NCBI RefSeq assembly: GCF_051020955.1
Contig: NW_027476409.1
Span: 62,001-126,000, forward strand
Direction: 5' to 3'
Length of the DNA: 64,000 nucleotides
Origin: Megalopta genalis
Taxonomy: Eukaryota > Arthropoda > Insecta > Hymenoptera > Halictidae
Position 1 is the first letter of the stretch, and each line of letters starts with the position of its first letter. This document shows positions 46,601-59,968 of the stretch, in pieces. The position numbers and the translations under genes are program-made. The notes below the pieces were generated by a model, which saw nothing but the letters and a program-made list of their open reading frames with translations, did no database searches and was not told the origin of the DNA.

Positions 46601-49600
46601 GCGAAGTAGAAGGCTCGGGTTCAAATCAATGCGTTCAAATGGTTCATCTTCAAATACTTGTGAGAGACATGAGGTAGCTTCAACTTCATGCGAAACACAT
46701 GATTTAGCTTCAAATCAATGCGATGTAGAAGGTTTAGCTTCACATGCACGCAAAACACGTGATTTAACGTCCAATTAATGCGAAGTAGAAGGCTTAGCTT
46801 TAAATCCATGCGAAACACATGATTTAGCATCTAAGCAATGCGAAGTAGAAGGCTTAGCTTCAAATCCATGCGAAACACATGATCTAGCTTCAAATCTGCG
46901 CGAAGTAGAAGGCTTAGCTTCAAATCCATGCGAATCAAATGGATCAGTTTCAAATCCATGCAAAACACGTGATTTAGTTTCCAATCAATGCAAAGTAGAA
47001 AGCTTAGCTTCAAATCCATGCGAAACACATGATGTAGCTTCAAATCAATGCGATGTAGAAGGTTTAGCTTCAAATCAATGCGATGTAGAAGGTTTAGCTC
47101 CAAATCAATGCGATGTAGTAGGTTTAGCTTTAAATCCATGCGAAACAAATGATTTAGCATCAGATACTTGCGATATAATTGAAATAGATTCAAATGAAGG
47201 GGAAACCAACGAGTTAGTTTCAAATCGATGTAAAACACACGTTTAAGCTTCAAATCTATGCGATGTAGAAGGTTTAGCTTCAAATCAATGCGATGTAGTA
47301 GGTTTAGCTTCAAATCCATGCGAAACAAATGATTTAGCATCAGATACTTGCGATATAATTGAAATAGATTCAAATGAAGGGGAAACCAACGAGTTAGTTT
47401 CAAATCGATGTAAAACACACGTTTAAGCTTCAAATCAATGCGATGTAGAAGGTTTAGCTTCAAATCCATGCCAAACACATGATTTAGATTCAAATCCATG
47501 GGATGTAGAAGGTTTAGTTTCAAATCCATGCGAAACACATTATTTAACTGCAAATCAGTGCGATGTAGTAGGTTCAGCTTCAAATCCATGCGGCACATAT
47601 GATTTAGCTTCAAATACTTGCGATATAAGTGATATAGTTTCAAATGGTGGCGAAACGATCGAGTTAGCTTCAAATCCATGCGAAACACATGATTTAGCTG
47701 CAAATCAATGCGATGTAGAAGGTTTATCTTCAAATCCATGCGAAACAAATGGTTTAGCTTCAAATGAATGCGAAGTAGGAGGCTTAGCTTCAATTCCATG
47801 CAAAACAAATGGTTTAGCTACAAACACTTGTGATATACATTATTTAGCTACAACTGCATGCGAAACGAACGAGTCAGCTTCAAATCCATGTGAAACAAAT
47901 GGTTTAGCTTCAAATACTTCTGATAAACACGATTTAGAGTCAATTGCATGCGAATGGAACGAGTTAGCTTCAAATCCCAGTGAAACACACTATATAACTT
48001 CAAATCAATGCGAAGTAGGAGGCTTAGCTCCAAATCGGTGCGAAACAAATAGTTTGGATTCAGATACTTGTGATGAACATGGTTTAGCTTCAACTGCGTG
48101 CGATTCAAACGAGATAGCTTCAAATCCAAGCGAAACACATGATATTAACTTTAAATCTATGCGAAGTAGAAGGCTTAGCTTCAAATCCATGCGAAACAAA
48201 TGAATTACCTTCAAATACATGCGGTTTAAATGAAATAGATTCAAATGCAGGCGAAACAAACGAGTTAGCTTCAAATCCATGCGAAGCACATGAGTTAGCT
48301 TCAAATCAATGCGAAGTAGAAGGCTTAGCTTCAAATCCATGTGAAACAAATGGTTTAGCTTCAAATACTTCTGATAAACACGATTTAGAGTCAATTGCAT
48401 GCGAATGGAACGAGTCAGCTTCAAATCCCAGGGAAACACATGATTTAACTTCAAACCAATGCGAAGTAGGAGGCTTAGCTTCAAATCTGTGCGAAACAAA
48501 TGGTTTGGATTAAGAAACTTGTGATAAACATGGTTTAGCTTCAACTGCATGCGATTCAAACGAGTTAGCTTCAAGTCCAAGAGAAACACATGATATTAAC
48601 TTCAAATCAATGCGAAGTGGAAGGCTTAGCTTCAAATCCATGCGAAACGAATGATTTACCTTCAAATACTTGCGGTTTAAATGAAATAGCTTCAAATGCA
48701 GGCGAAACAAACGAGTTAGCTTCAAGACCATGCGAAACACATGATTCAGCTTCAAATGAATGCGAAGTAGTAGACTTAGCTTCAAATCAATGCGAAACAA
48801 ATGGTTTAGCTTCAAATACTTGTGATAAACATGATTTAGTTTCAACTGCATACGAATCGAACGAGTTCGCTTCAAATTCAAGAGAAACACATGAATTAAC
48901 TTCAAATCAATGCGAAGTAGTAGGCTTAGCTTCAAATCCATGCGAAACAAATGAATTACCTTCAAATACCTGCGGTTTAAATGAAATAGCTTCAAATGCA
49001 GGCGAAACAAACGAGTTAGCTTCAAATCCATGCGAAGCACATGAGTTAGCTTCAAATCAATGCGAAGTAGAAGGCTTAGCTTCAAATCCATCTGAAACAA
49101 ATGGTTTAGCTTCAAATACTTCTGATAAACACGATTTAGAGTCAATTGCATGCGAATGGAACGAGTTAGCTTCAAATCCCAGGGAAACACATGATTTAAC
49201 TTCAAATCAATGCGAAGTAGGAGGCTTAGCTTCAAATCAATGCGAAACAAATAGTTTGGAATCAGATACTTGTGATCAAAATGATTTAGCTTCAACTGCA
49301 TGCGAATCAAACGAGTTAGCTGCAAATTCAAGAGAAACACATGATTTAACTTCAAATCAATGCGAAGTAGTAGGCTTAGCTCCAAATCAATGCGAAACAA
49401 ATGATTTACGTTCAAATACCTGCGGTTTAAATGAAATAGCTTCAAATGCAGGCGAAACAAACGAGTTAGCTTCAAATCCATGCGAAGCACATGATTTAGC
49501 ATCAAATCAATATGAAGTAGAAGGCTTAACTTTAAATCCATGCGAAACAAATGGTTTAGCTTCAAATACTTGTGATAAACACGATTTAGAGTCAACTGCT

Positions 49601-52600
49601 TGCGAATGGAACGAGTTAGCTTCAAATCCCAGGGAAACACATGATTTAACTTCAAATCAATGCGAAGTAGGAGGCTTAGCTACAAATCAATGCGAAACAA
49701 ATAGTTTGGATTCAGATACTTGTGATCAAAATGATTTAGCTTCAACTGCGTGCGAATCAAACGACTTAGCTTCAAATGCAAGGGAAACACATGACTTAAC
49801 TTCAACTCAATGCGAAGTAGTAGGCTTAGCTTCAAATCAATGCGAAACAAATGTTTTGGGTTCAGATACTTGTAATGAACATGATTTAGCTTCAACTGCA
49901 TGCGATTCAAACGAGCTAGCTTCAAATCCAAGAGAAACACATGATATTAACTTCAAATCAATGCGAAGTGGAAGGCTTAGCTTCAAATCCATGCGAAACA
50001 AATGATTTACCTTCAAATATCTGCGGTTTAAATGAAACAGCTTCAAATGCAGGCGAAACAAACGAGTTAGCTTCAAATCCATGCGAAGCACATGAGTTAG
50101 CTTCAAATCAATGCGAAGTAGAAGGCTTAGCTTCAAATCCATGTGAAACAAATGGTTTAGCTTCAAATACTTCTGATAAACACGATTTAGAGTCAATTGC
50201 ATGCGAATGGAACGAGTCAGCTTCAAATCCCAGGGAAACACATGATTTAACTTCAAACCAATGCGAAGTAGGAGGCTTAGCTTCAAATCTGTGCGAAACA
50301 AATGGTTTGGATTAAGAAACTTGTGATAAACATGGTTTAGCTTCAACTGCATGCGATTCAAACGAGTTAGCTTCAAGTCCAAGAGAAACACATGATATTA
50401 ACTTCAAATCAATGCGAAGTGGAAGGCTTAGCTTCAAATCCATGCGAAACGAATGATTTACCTTCAAATACTTGCGGTTTAAATGAAATAGCTTCAAATG
50501 CAGGCGAAACAAACGAGTTAGCTTCAAGACCATGCGAAACACATGATTCAGCTTCAAATGAATGCGAAGTAGTAGACTTAGCTTCAAATCAATGCGAAAC
50601 AAATGGTTTAGCTTCAAATACTTGTGATAAACATGATTTAGTTTCAACTGCATACGAATCGAACGAGTTCGCTTCAAATTCAAGAGAAACACATGAATTA
50701 ACTTCAAATCAATGCGAAGTAGTAGGCTTAGCTTCAAATCCATGCGAAACAAATGAATTACCTTCAAATACCTGCGGTTTAAATGAAATAGCTTCAAATG
50801 CAGGCGAAACAAACGAGTTAGCTTCAAATCCATGCGAAGCACATGAGTTAGCTTCAAATCAATGCGAAGTAGAAGGCTTAGCTTCAAATCCATGTGAAAC
50901 AAATGGTTTAGCTTCAAATACTTCTGATAAACACGATTTAGAGTCAATTGCATGCGAATGGAACGAGTTAGCTTCAAATCCCAGGGAAACACATGATTTA
51001 ACTTCAAATCAATGCGAAGTAGGAGGCTTAGCTTCAAATCAATGCGAAACAAATAGTTTGGAATCAGATACTTGTGATCAAAATGATTTAGCTTCAACTG
51101 CATGCGAATCAAACGAGTTAGCTGCAAATTCAAAAGAAACACATGATTTAACTTCAAATCAATGCGAAGTAGTAGGCTTAGCTCCAAATCAATGCGAAAC
51201 AAATGATTTACGTTCAAATACCTGCGGTTTAAATGAAATAGCTTCAAATGCAGGCGAAACAAACGAGTTAGCTTCAAATCCATGCGAAGCACATGAGTTA
51301 GCTTCAAATCAATGCGAAGTAGAAGGCTTAGCTTCAAATCCATGTGAAACAAATGGTTTAGCTTCAAATACTTCTGATAAACACGATTTAGAGTCAATTG
51401 CATGCGAATGGAACGAGTTAGCTTCAAATCCCAGGGAAACACATGATTTAACTTCAAATCAATGCGAAGTAGGAGGCTTAGCTTCAAATCAATGCGAAAC
51501 AAATAGTTTGGAATCAGATACTTGTGATCAAAATGATTTAGCTTCAACTGCATGCGAATCAAACGAGTTAGCTGCAAATTCAAGAGAAACACATGATTTA
51601 ACTTCAAATCAATGCGAAGTAGAAGGCTTAGCTTCAAATCCATGCGAAACAAATGATTTACCTTCAAATATCTGCGGTTTAAATGAAATAGCTTCAAATG
51701 CAGGGCGAAAAAAACGAGTTAGCATTAAATCCATGCGAAACTCATGATGTAGCATCAAATCAATATGAAGTAGAAGGCTTAACTTCAAATCCATGCGAAA
51801 CAAATGGTTTAGCTTCAAATACTTGTGATAAACACGATTTAGAGTCAACTGCATGCGAATCAAACGAGTTAGCTTCAAATCCCAGAGAAACACACTATTT
51901 AACTTCAAATCATTACGAAGTAGTAGGCTTAGCGTCAAATCAATGCGAAACAAATTGTTTGGATTCAGATACTTGTGATCGAAATGATTTAGCTTCAACT
52001 GCATGCGAATCAAACGAGTTAGCTTCAAGTCCAAGGGAAACACATGATTTAACTTCAAATCAATGCGAAGCAGTAGGTTTAGTTTCAAATCAATGCGAAA
52101 CAAATGATTTAGCTTCAAATACTTGTGATAAACATTATTAAGCTTCAACTGCATGCGAATCAAACGAGTTATATTGAAATCGGAGGGAAACACATGATTT
52201 ACCTTCAAATAAGTGCGGTTTAAATGAAATAGCTTCAAATGCAGGCGAAAAAAACGAGTTAGCATCAAACCCATGCGAAACACATGATCCAGCATCAAAT
52301 CAATATGAAGTAGAAGGCTTAACTTCAAATCCATGCGAAACATGTGGTTTAGCTTCAAATACTTGTGATAAACGGGATTTAGAGTCAACTGCATGCGAAT
52401 CAAACAAGTTAGCTTCAAATCCCAGGAAAACACATGACTTAACTTCAAATCAATGCGAAGTAGAAGGCTTAGCTTCAAATCCATGCGAAACAAATGATTT
52501 ACCTTCAAATATCTGCTGTTTAAATGAAATAGCTTCAAATGCAGGCGAAACAGACGAGTTAGCTTCAAATCCATGCGAAGCACATGAGTTAGCTTCAAAT

Positions 52601-54415
52601 CAATGCGAAGTAGAAGGCCTGGCTTCAAATCCATGTGAAACAAATGGTTTAGCTTCAAATACTTCTGATAAACACGATTTAGAGTCAATTGCATGCGAAT
52701 GGAACGAGTTAGCTTCAAATCCCAGGGAAACACATGATTTAAATTCAAATCAATGCGAAGTAGGAGGCTTAGCTTCAAATCTGTGCGAAACAAATGGTTT
52801 GGATTAAGAAACTTGTGATAAACATGGTTTAGCTTCAACTGCATGCGATTCAAACGAGTTAGCTTCAAGTCCAAGAGAAACATATGATATTTACTTCAAA
52901 TCAATGCGAAGTGGAAGGCTTAGCTTCAAATCCATGCGAAACGAATGATTTACCTTCAAATACTTGCGGTTTAAATGAAATAGCTTCAAATGCAGGCGAA
53001 ACAAACGAGTTAGCTTCAAGACCATGCGAAACACATGATTCAGCTTCAAATCAATGCGAAGTAGTAGACTTAGCTTCAAATCAATGCGAAACAAATGGAT
53101 TAGCTTCAAATACTTGTGATAAACATGATTTAGTTTCAACTGCATACGAATCGAACGAGTTCGCTTCAAATTCAAGAGAAACACATGAATTAACTTCAAA
53201 TCAATGCGAAGTAGTAGGCTTTGCTTCAAATCAATGCGAAACAAATGAATTACCTTCAAATACCTGCGGTTTAAATGAAATAGCTTCAAATGCAGGCAAA
53301 ACAAACGAGTTAGCTTCAAATCCATGCGAAGCACATGAGTTAGCTCCAAATCAATGCGAAACAAATGATTTACGTTCAAATACCTGCGGTTTAAATGAAA
53401 TAGCTTCAAATGCAGGCGAAACAAACGAGTTAGCTTCAAATCCATGCGAAGCACATGAGTTAGCTTCAAATCAATGCCAAGTAGAAGGCTTAGCTTCAAT
53501 TCCATGTGAAAAAAATGGTTTAGATTCAAATACTTGTGATAAACTCGATTTAGAGTCAATTGCATGCGAATGGAACGAATTAGCTTCAAATCCCAGAGAA
53601 ACACATGATATTAACTTCAAATCAATGCGAAGTAGAAGCCTTAGCTTCAAATCCATGCGAAACAAATGATTTACCTTCAATATCTGCGGTTTAAATGAAA
53701 TAGCTTCAAATACAGGCGAAAAAAACGAGTTAGCATTAAATCCATGCGAAACTCATGATTTAGCATCAAATCAATATGAAGTAGAAGGCTTAACTTCAAA
53801 TCCATGCGAAACAAATGATTTACCTTCAAATATCTGCGGTTTAAATGAAATAGCTTCAAATGCAGGCGAAAAAAACGAGTAAGCATTAAATCCATGCGAA
53901 AATCATGATTTAGCATCAAATCAATATGAAGTAGAAGGCTTAACTTCAAATCCATGCGAAACAAATGGTTTAGCTTCAAATACTTGTGATAAACACGATT
54001 TAGAGTCAACTGCTTTCGAATCAAACGAGTTAGCTTCAAATCCCAGAGAAACACACTATTTAACTTCAAATCAATACGAAGTAGTAGGCTTAGCGTCAAA
54101 TCAATGCGAAACAAATTGTTTGGATTCAGATACTTGTGATCGAAATGATTTAGCTTCAACTGCATGCGAATCAAACGAGTTAGCTTCAAATTCAAGAGAA
54201 ACACATGATTTAACTTCAAATCAATGCGAAGTAGAAGGATTAGCTTCAAATCCATGCGAAACATGTGGTTCAGCATCAAATACTTGTGATGAACACGATT
54301 TAGAGTCAACTGCATGCGAATCAAACGAATTAGCTTCAAGTCCAAGGGAAACACATGATTTAACTTCAAATCAATGCGAGGTAGTAGGTTTAGCTTCAAA
54401 TCAATGCGAAACAAA
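43595..54415. repeat. 8.8-kb array segmental duplication, copy 2, expanded
   Basis: Tandem second copy of 34801-43611. About 2.1 kb extra (49493-51599) sits inside it and is itself built from a secondary duplication of 1802-bp offset (48241 to about 49485 with 50043 to about 51287). It also carries the extra 60 bp at 46261-46320. Confidence 0.9.
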
Positions 54416-56285
54416 TGATTTAGTTTCAAATACTTGTGATAAACATTATTAAGCTTCAACTGCATGCTAATCAAACGAGTTATATTGAAATCGGAGGGAA
54501 ACACATGATTTACCTTCAAATAACTAAGGTTGAAATGAAATAGCTTCAAATGCAGGCGAAAAAAACGAGTTAGCATCAAACCCATGCGAAACACATGATT
54601 CAGCATCAAATCAATATGAAGTAGAAGGCTTAACTTCAAATCCATGCGAAACATGTGGTTTAGCTTCAAATACTTGTGATAAACGGGATTTAGAGTCAAC
54701 TGCATGCGAATCAAACGAGTTAGCTTCAAATCCCAGGAAAACACATGATTTAACTTCAAATCAATGCGAAGTAGAAGGCTTAGCTTCAAATCCATGCGAA
54801 ACAAATGATTTACCTTCAAATACCTGCGGTTTAAATGAAATAGCTTCAAATGCAGGCGAAACAAACGAGTTCGCTTCAAATCCCAGGGAAACACATGATT
54901 TAACTTCAAATCAATGCGAAGTAGGAGGCTTAGCTTCAAATCAATGCGAAACAAATAGTTTGGATTCAGATACTGGTGATCAAAATGATTTAGCTTCAAC
55001 TGCATGCGAATCAAACGACTTAGCTTCAAATCCAAGGGAAACACATGGTTTAACTTCAAATCAATGCGAAGTAGTAGGCTTAGCTTCAAAACAATGCGAA
55101 ACAAATGTTTTGGGTTCAGATACTTGCGGTTTAAATGAAATAGCTTCAAATGCAGGCGAAACAAACGAGTTAGCTTCAAGACCATGCGAAACACATGATT
55201 CAGCTTCAAATCAATGCGAAGTAGTAGACTTAGCTTCAAATCAATGCGAAACAAATGGATTAGCTTCAAATACTTGTGATAAACATGATTTAGTTTCAAC
55301 TGCATACGAATCGAACGAATTCGCTTCAAATTCAAGAGAAACACATGAATTAACTTCAAATCAATGCGAAGTAGTAGGCTTTGCTTCAAATCAATGCGAA
55401 ACAAATGAATTACCTTCAAATACCTGCGGTTTAAATGAAATAGCTTCAAATGCAGGCAAAACAAACGAGTTAGCTTCAAATCCATGCGAAGCACATGAGT
55501 TAGCTCCAAATCAATGCGAAGTAGAAGGCTTAGCTTCAAATCCATGTGAAACAAATGGATTAGCTTCAAATACTTGTGATAAACATGATTTAGTTTCAAC
55601 TGCATACGAATCGAACGAGTTCGCTTCAAATCCCAGGGAAACACATGATTTAACTTCAAATCAATGCGAAGTAGGAGGCTTAGCTTCAAATCAATGCGAA
55701 ACAAATAGTTTGGATTCAGATACTTGTGATCAAAATGATTTAGCTTCAACTGCATGCGAATCAAACGACTTAGCTTCAAATCCAAGGGAAACACATGGTT
55801 TAACTTCAAATCAATGCGAAGTAGTTGGCTTAGCTTCAAAACAATGCGAAACAAATGTTTTGGGTTCAGATACTTGCGGTTTAAATGAAATAGCTTCAAA
55901 TGCAGGCGAAACAAACGAGTTAGCTTCAAGACCATGCGAAACACATGACTCAGCTTCAAATCAATGCAAAGTAGTAGACTTAGCTTCAAATCAATGCGAA
56001 ACAAATGGTTTAGATTCAAATACTTGTGATAAACATGATTTAGTTTCAACTGCATACGAATCGAACGAATTCGCTTCAAATTCAAGAGAAACACATGAAT
56101 TAACTTCAAATCAATGCGAAGTAGTAGGCTTTGCTTCAAATCAATGCGAAACAAATGAATTACCTTCAAATACCTGCGGTTTAAATGAAATAGCTTCAAA
56201 TGCAGGCAAAACAAACGAGTTAGCTTCAAATCCATGCGAAACAAATGATTTACCTTCAAATATCTGCGGTTTAAATGAAATAGCT

Positions 56286-59200
56286 TCAAATACAGGCGAA
56301 AAAACGAGTTAGCATTAAATCCATGCGAAACTCATGATTTAGCATCAAATCAATATGAAGTAGAAGGCTTAACTTCAAATCCATGCGAAACAAATGATTT
56401 ACCTTCAAATATCTGCGGTTTAAATGAAATAGCTTCAAATGCAGGCGAAAAAAACGAGTTAGCATTAAATCCATGCGAAACACATGATTTAGCATCAAAT
56501 CAATATGAAGTAGAAGGCTTAACTTCAAATCCATGCGAAACATGTGGTTCAGCATCAAATACTTGTGATGAACACGATTTAGAGTCAACTGCATGCGAAT
56601 CAAACGAATTAGCTTCAAGTCCAAGGGAAACACATGATTTAACTTCAAATCAATGCGAGGTAGTAGGTTTAGCTTCAAATCAATGCGAAACAAATGATTT
56701 AGCTTCAAATACTTGTGATAAACATTATTAAGCTTCAACTGCATGCTAATCAAACGAGTTATATTGAAATCGGAGGGAAACACGTGATTTACCTTCAAAT
56801 AACTGCGGTTGAAATGAAATAGCTTCAAATGCAGGCGAAAAAAACGAGTTAGCATCAAACCCATGCGAAACACATGATTCAGCATCAAATCTATATGAAG
56901 TAGAAGGCTTAACTTCAAATCCATGCGAAACATGTGGTTTAGCTTCAAATCAATGCGAAGTAGAAGGCTTAGCTTCAAATCCATGCGAAACGAATGATTT
57001 ACCTTCAAATACTTGCGGTTTAAATGAAATAGCTTCAAATGCAGGCGAAACAAACGAGTTAGCTTCAAGACCATGCGAAACACATGAGTTAGCTTCAAAT
57101 CAATGCGAAGTAGAAGGCTTAGCTTCAAATCCATGTGAAACAAATGGATTAGCTTCAAATACTTGTGATAAACATGATTTAGTTTCAACTGCATACGAAT
57201 CGAACGAGTTCGCTTCAAATCCCAGGGAAACACATGATTTAACTTCAAATCAATGCGAAGTAGGAGGCTTAGCTTCAAATCAATGCGAAACAAATAGTTT
57301 GGATTCAGATACTGGTGATCAAAATGATTTAGCTTCAACTGCATGCGAATCAAACGACTTAGCTTCAAATCCAAGGGAAACACATGGTTTAACTTCAAAT
57401 CAATGCGAAGTAGTAGGCTTAGCTTCAAAACAATGCGAAACAAATGTTTTGGGTTCAGATACTTGCGGTTTAAATGAAATAGCTTCAAATGCAGGCGAAA
57501 CAAACGAGTTAGCTTCAAGACCATGGGAAACACATGATTCAGCTTCAAATCAATGCGAAGTAGTAGACTTAGCTTCAAATCAATGCGAAACAAATGGATT
57601 AGCTTCAAATACTTGTGATAAACATGATTTAGTTTCAACTGCATACGAATCGAACGAATTCGCTTCAAATTCAAGAGAAACACATGAATTAACTTCAAAT
57701 CAATGCGAAGTAGTAGGCTTTGCTTCAAATCAATGCGAAACAAATGAATTACCTTCAAATACCTGCGGTTTAAATGAAATAGCTTCAAATGCAGGCAAAA
57801 CAAACGAGTTAGCTTCAAATCCATGCGAAGCACATGAGTTAGCTCCAAATCAATGCGAAGTAGAAGGCTTAGCTTCAAATCCATGTGAAACAAATGGATT
57901 AGCTTCAAATACTTGTGATAAACATGATTTAGTTTCAACTGCATACGAATCGAACGAGTTCGCTTCAAATCCCAGGGAAACACATGATTTAACTTCAAAT
58001 CAATGCGAAGTAGGAGGCTTAGCTTCAAATCAATGCGAAACAAATAGTTTGGATTCAGATACTTGTGATCAAAATGATTTAGCTTCAACTGCATGCGAAT
58101 CAAACGACTTAGCTTCAAATCCAAGGGAAACACATGGTTTAACTTCAAATCAATGCGAAGTAGTTGGCTTAGCTTCAAAACAATGCGAAACAAATGTTTT
58201 GGGTTCAGATACTTGCGGTTTAAATGAAATAGCTTCAAATGCAGGCGAAACAAACGAGTTAGCTTCAAGACCATGCGAAACACATGACTCAGCTTCAAAT
58301 CAATGCAAAGTAGTAGACTTAGCTTCAAATCAATGCGAAACAAATGGTTTAGATTCAAATACTTGTGATAAACATGATTTAGTTTCAACTGCATACGAAT
58401 CGAACGAATTCGCTTCAAATTCAAGAGAAACACATGAATTAACTTCAAATCAATGCGAAGTAGTAGGCTTAGCTTCAAAACAATGCGAAACAAATGTTTT
58501 GGGTTCAGATACTTGCGGTTTAAATGAAATAGCTTCAAATGCAGGCGAAACAAACGAGTTAGCTTCAAGACCATGCGAAACACATGATTCAGCTTCAAAT
58601 CAATGCGAAGTAGTAGACTTAGCTTCAAATCAATGCGAAACAAATGGATTAGCTTCAAATACTTGTGATAAACATGATTTAGTTTCAACTGCATACGAAT
58701 CGAACGAATTCGCTTCAAATTCAAGAGAAACACATGAATTAACTTCAAATCAATGCGAAGTAGTAGGCTTTGCTTCAAATCAATGCGAAACAAATGAATT
58801 ACCTTCAAATACCTGCGGTTTAAATGAAATAGCTTCAAATGCAGGCAAAACAAACGAGTTAGCTTCAAATCCATGCGAAGCACATGAGTTAGCTCCAAAT
58901 CAATGCGAAGTAGAAGGCTTAGCTTCAAATCCATGTGAAACAAATGGATTAGCTTCAAATACTTGTGATAAACATGATTTAGTTTCAACTGCATACGAAT
59001 CGAACGAGTTCGCTTCAAATCCCAGGGAAACACATGATTTAACTTCAAATCAATGCGAAGTAGGAGGCTTAGCTTCAAATCAATGCGAAACAAATAGTTT
59101 GGATTCAGATACTTGTGATCAAAATGATTTAGCTTCAACTGCATGCGAATCAAACGACTTAGCTTCAAATCCAAGGGAAACACATGGTTTAACTTCAAAT

Positions 59201-59903
59201 CAATGCGAAGTAGTTGGCTTAGCTTCAAAACAATGCGAAACAAATGTTTTGGGTTCAGATACTTGCGGTTTAAATGAAATAGCTTCAAATACAGGCGAAA
59301 CAAACGAGTTAGCTTCAAGACCATGCGAAACACATGACTCAGCTTCAAATCAATGCAAAGTAGTAGACTTAGCTTCAAATCAATGCGAAACAAATGGTTT
59401 AGATTCAAATACTTGTGATAAACATGATTTAGTTTCAACTGCATACGAATCGAACGAATTCGCTTCAAATTCAAGAGAAACACATGAATTAACTTCAAAT
59501 CAATGCGAAGTAGTAGGCTTTGCTTCAAATCAATGCGAAACAAATGAATTACCTTCAAATACCTGCGGTTTAAATGAAATAGCTTCAAATGCAGGCAAAA
59601 CAAACGAGTTAGCTTCAAATCCATGCGAAGCACATGAGTTAGCTCCAAATCAATGCGAAACAAATGATTTACGTTCAAATACCTGCGGTTTAAATGAAAT
59701 AGCTTCAAATGCAGGCGAAACAAACGAGTTAGCTTCAAATCCATGCGAAGCACATGAGTTAGCATCCAATCAATGTCAAGTAGAAGGCTTAGCTTCAATT
59801 CCATGTGAAAAAAATGGTTTAGATTCAAATACTTGTGATAAACTCGATTTAGAGTCAATTGCATGCGAATGGAACGAGTTAGCTTCAAATCCCAGAGAAA
59901 CAC
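56286..59903 (-). other. 1205-codon open frame made of satellite units, not called as a gene
   Basis: Continuous minus-strand frame consisting only of decapeptides such as LKLNHVFRMD and LKLSLLLRID. The consensus unit has no stop in this frame and an ATG in most units, so a long frame is expected from composition alone. I see no unique N- or C-terminal domain, signal peptide or splice context. The opposite strand is open over most of the same interval. Confidence 0.3.
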
Positions 59904-59968
59904 ATGATATTAACTTCAAATCAATGCGAAGTAGAAGCCTTAGCTTCAAATCCATGCGAAACAAATGA
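57299..59968 (+). other. 889-codon open frame on the opposite strand, not called as a gene
   Basis: Plus-strand frame of decapeptides ASNxCExxxL, acidic, with about one Cys per ten residues. It overlaps the minus-strand frame 56286-59903 almost entirely. It ends after the +1 slip ATGATATTAAC near 59905, which recurs at the ends of many other frames. The same remarks apply to 61259-63223 (+) and 60006-63221 (-). Confidence 0.3.
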
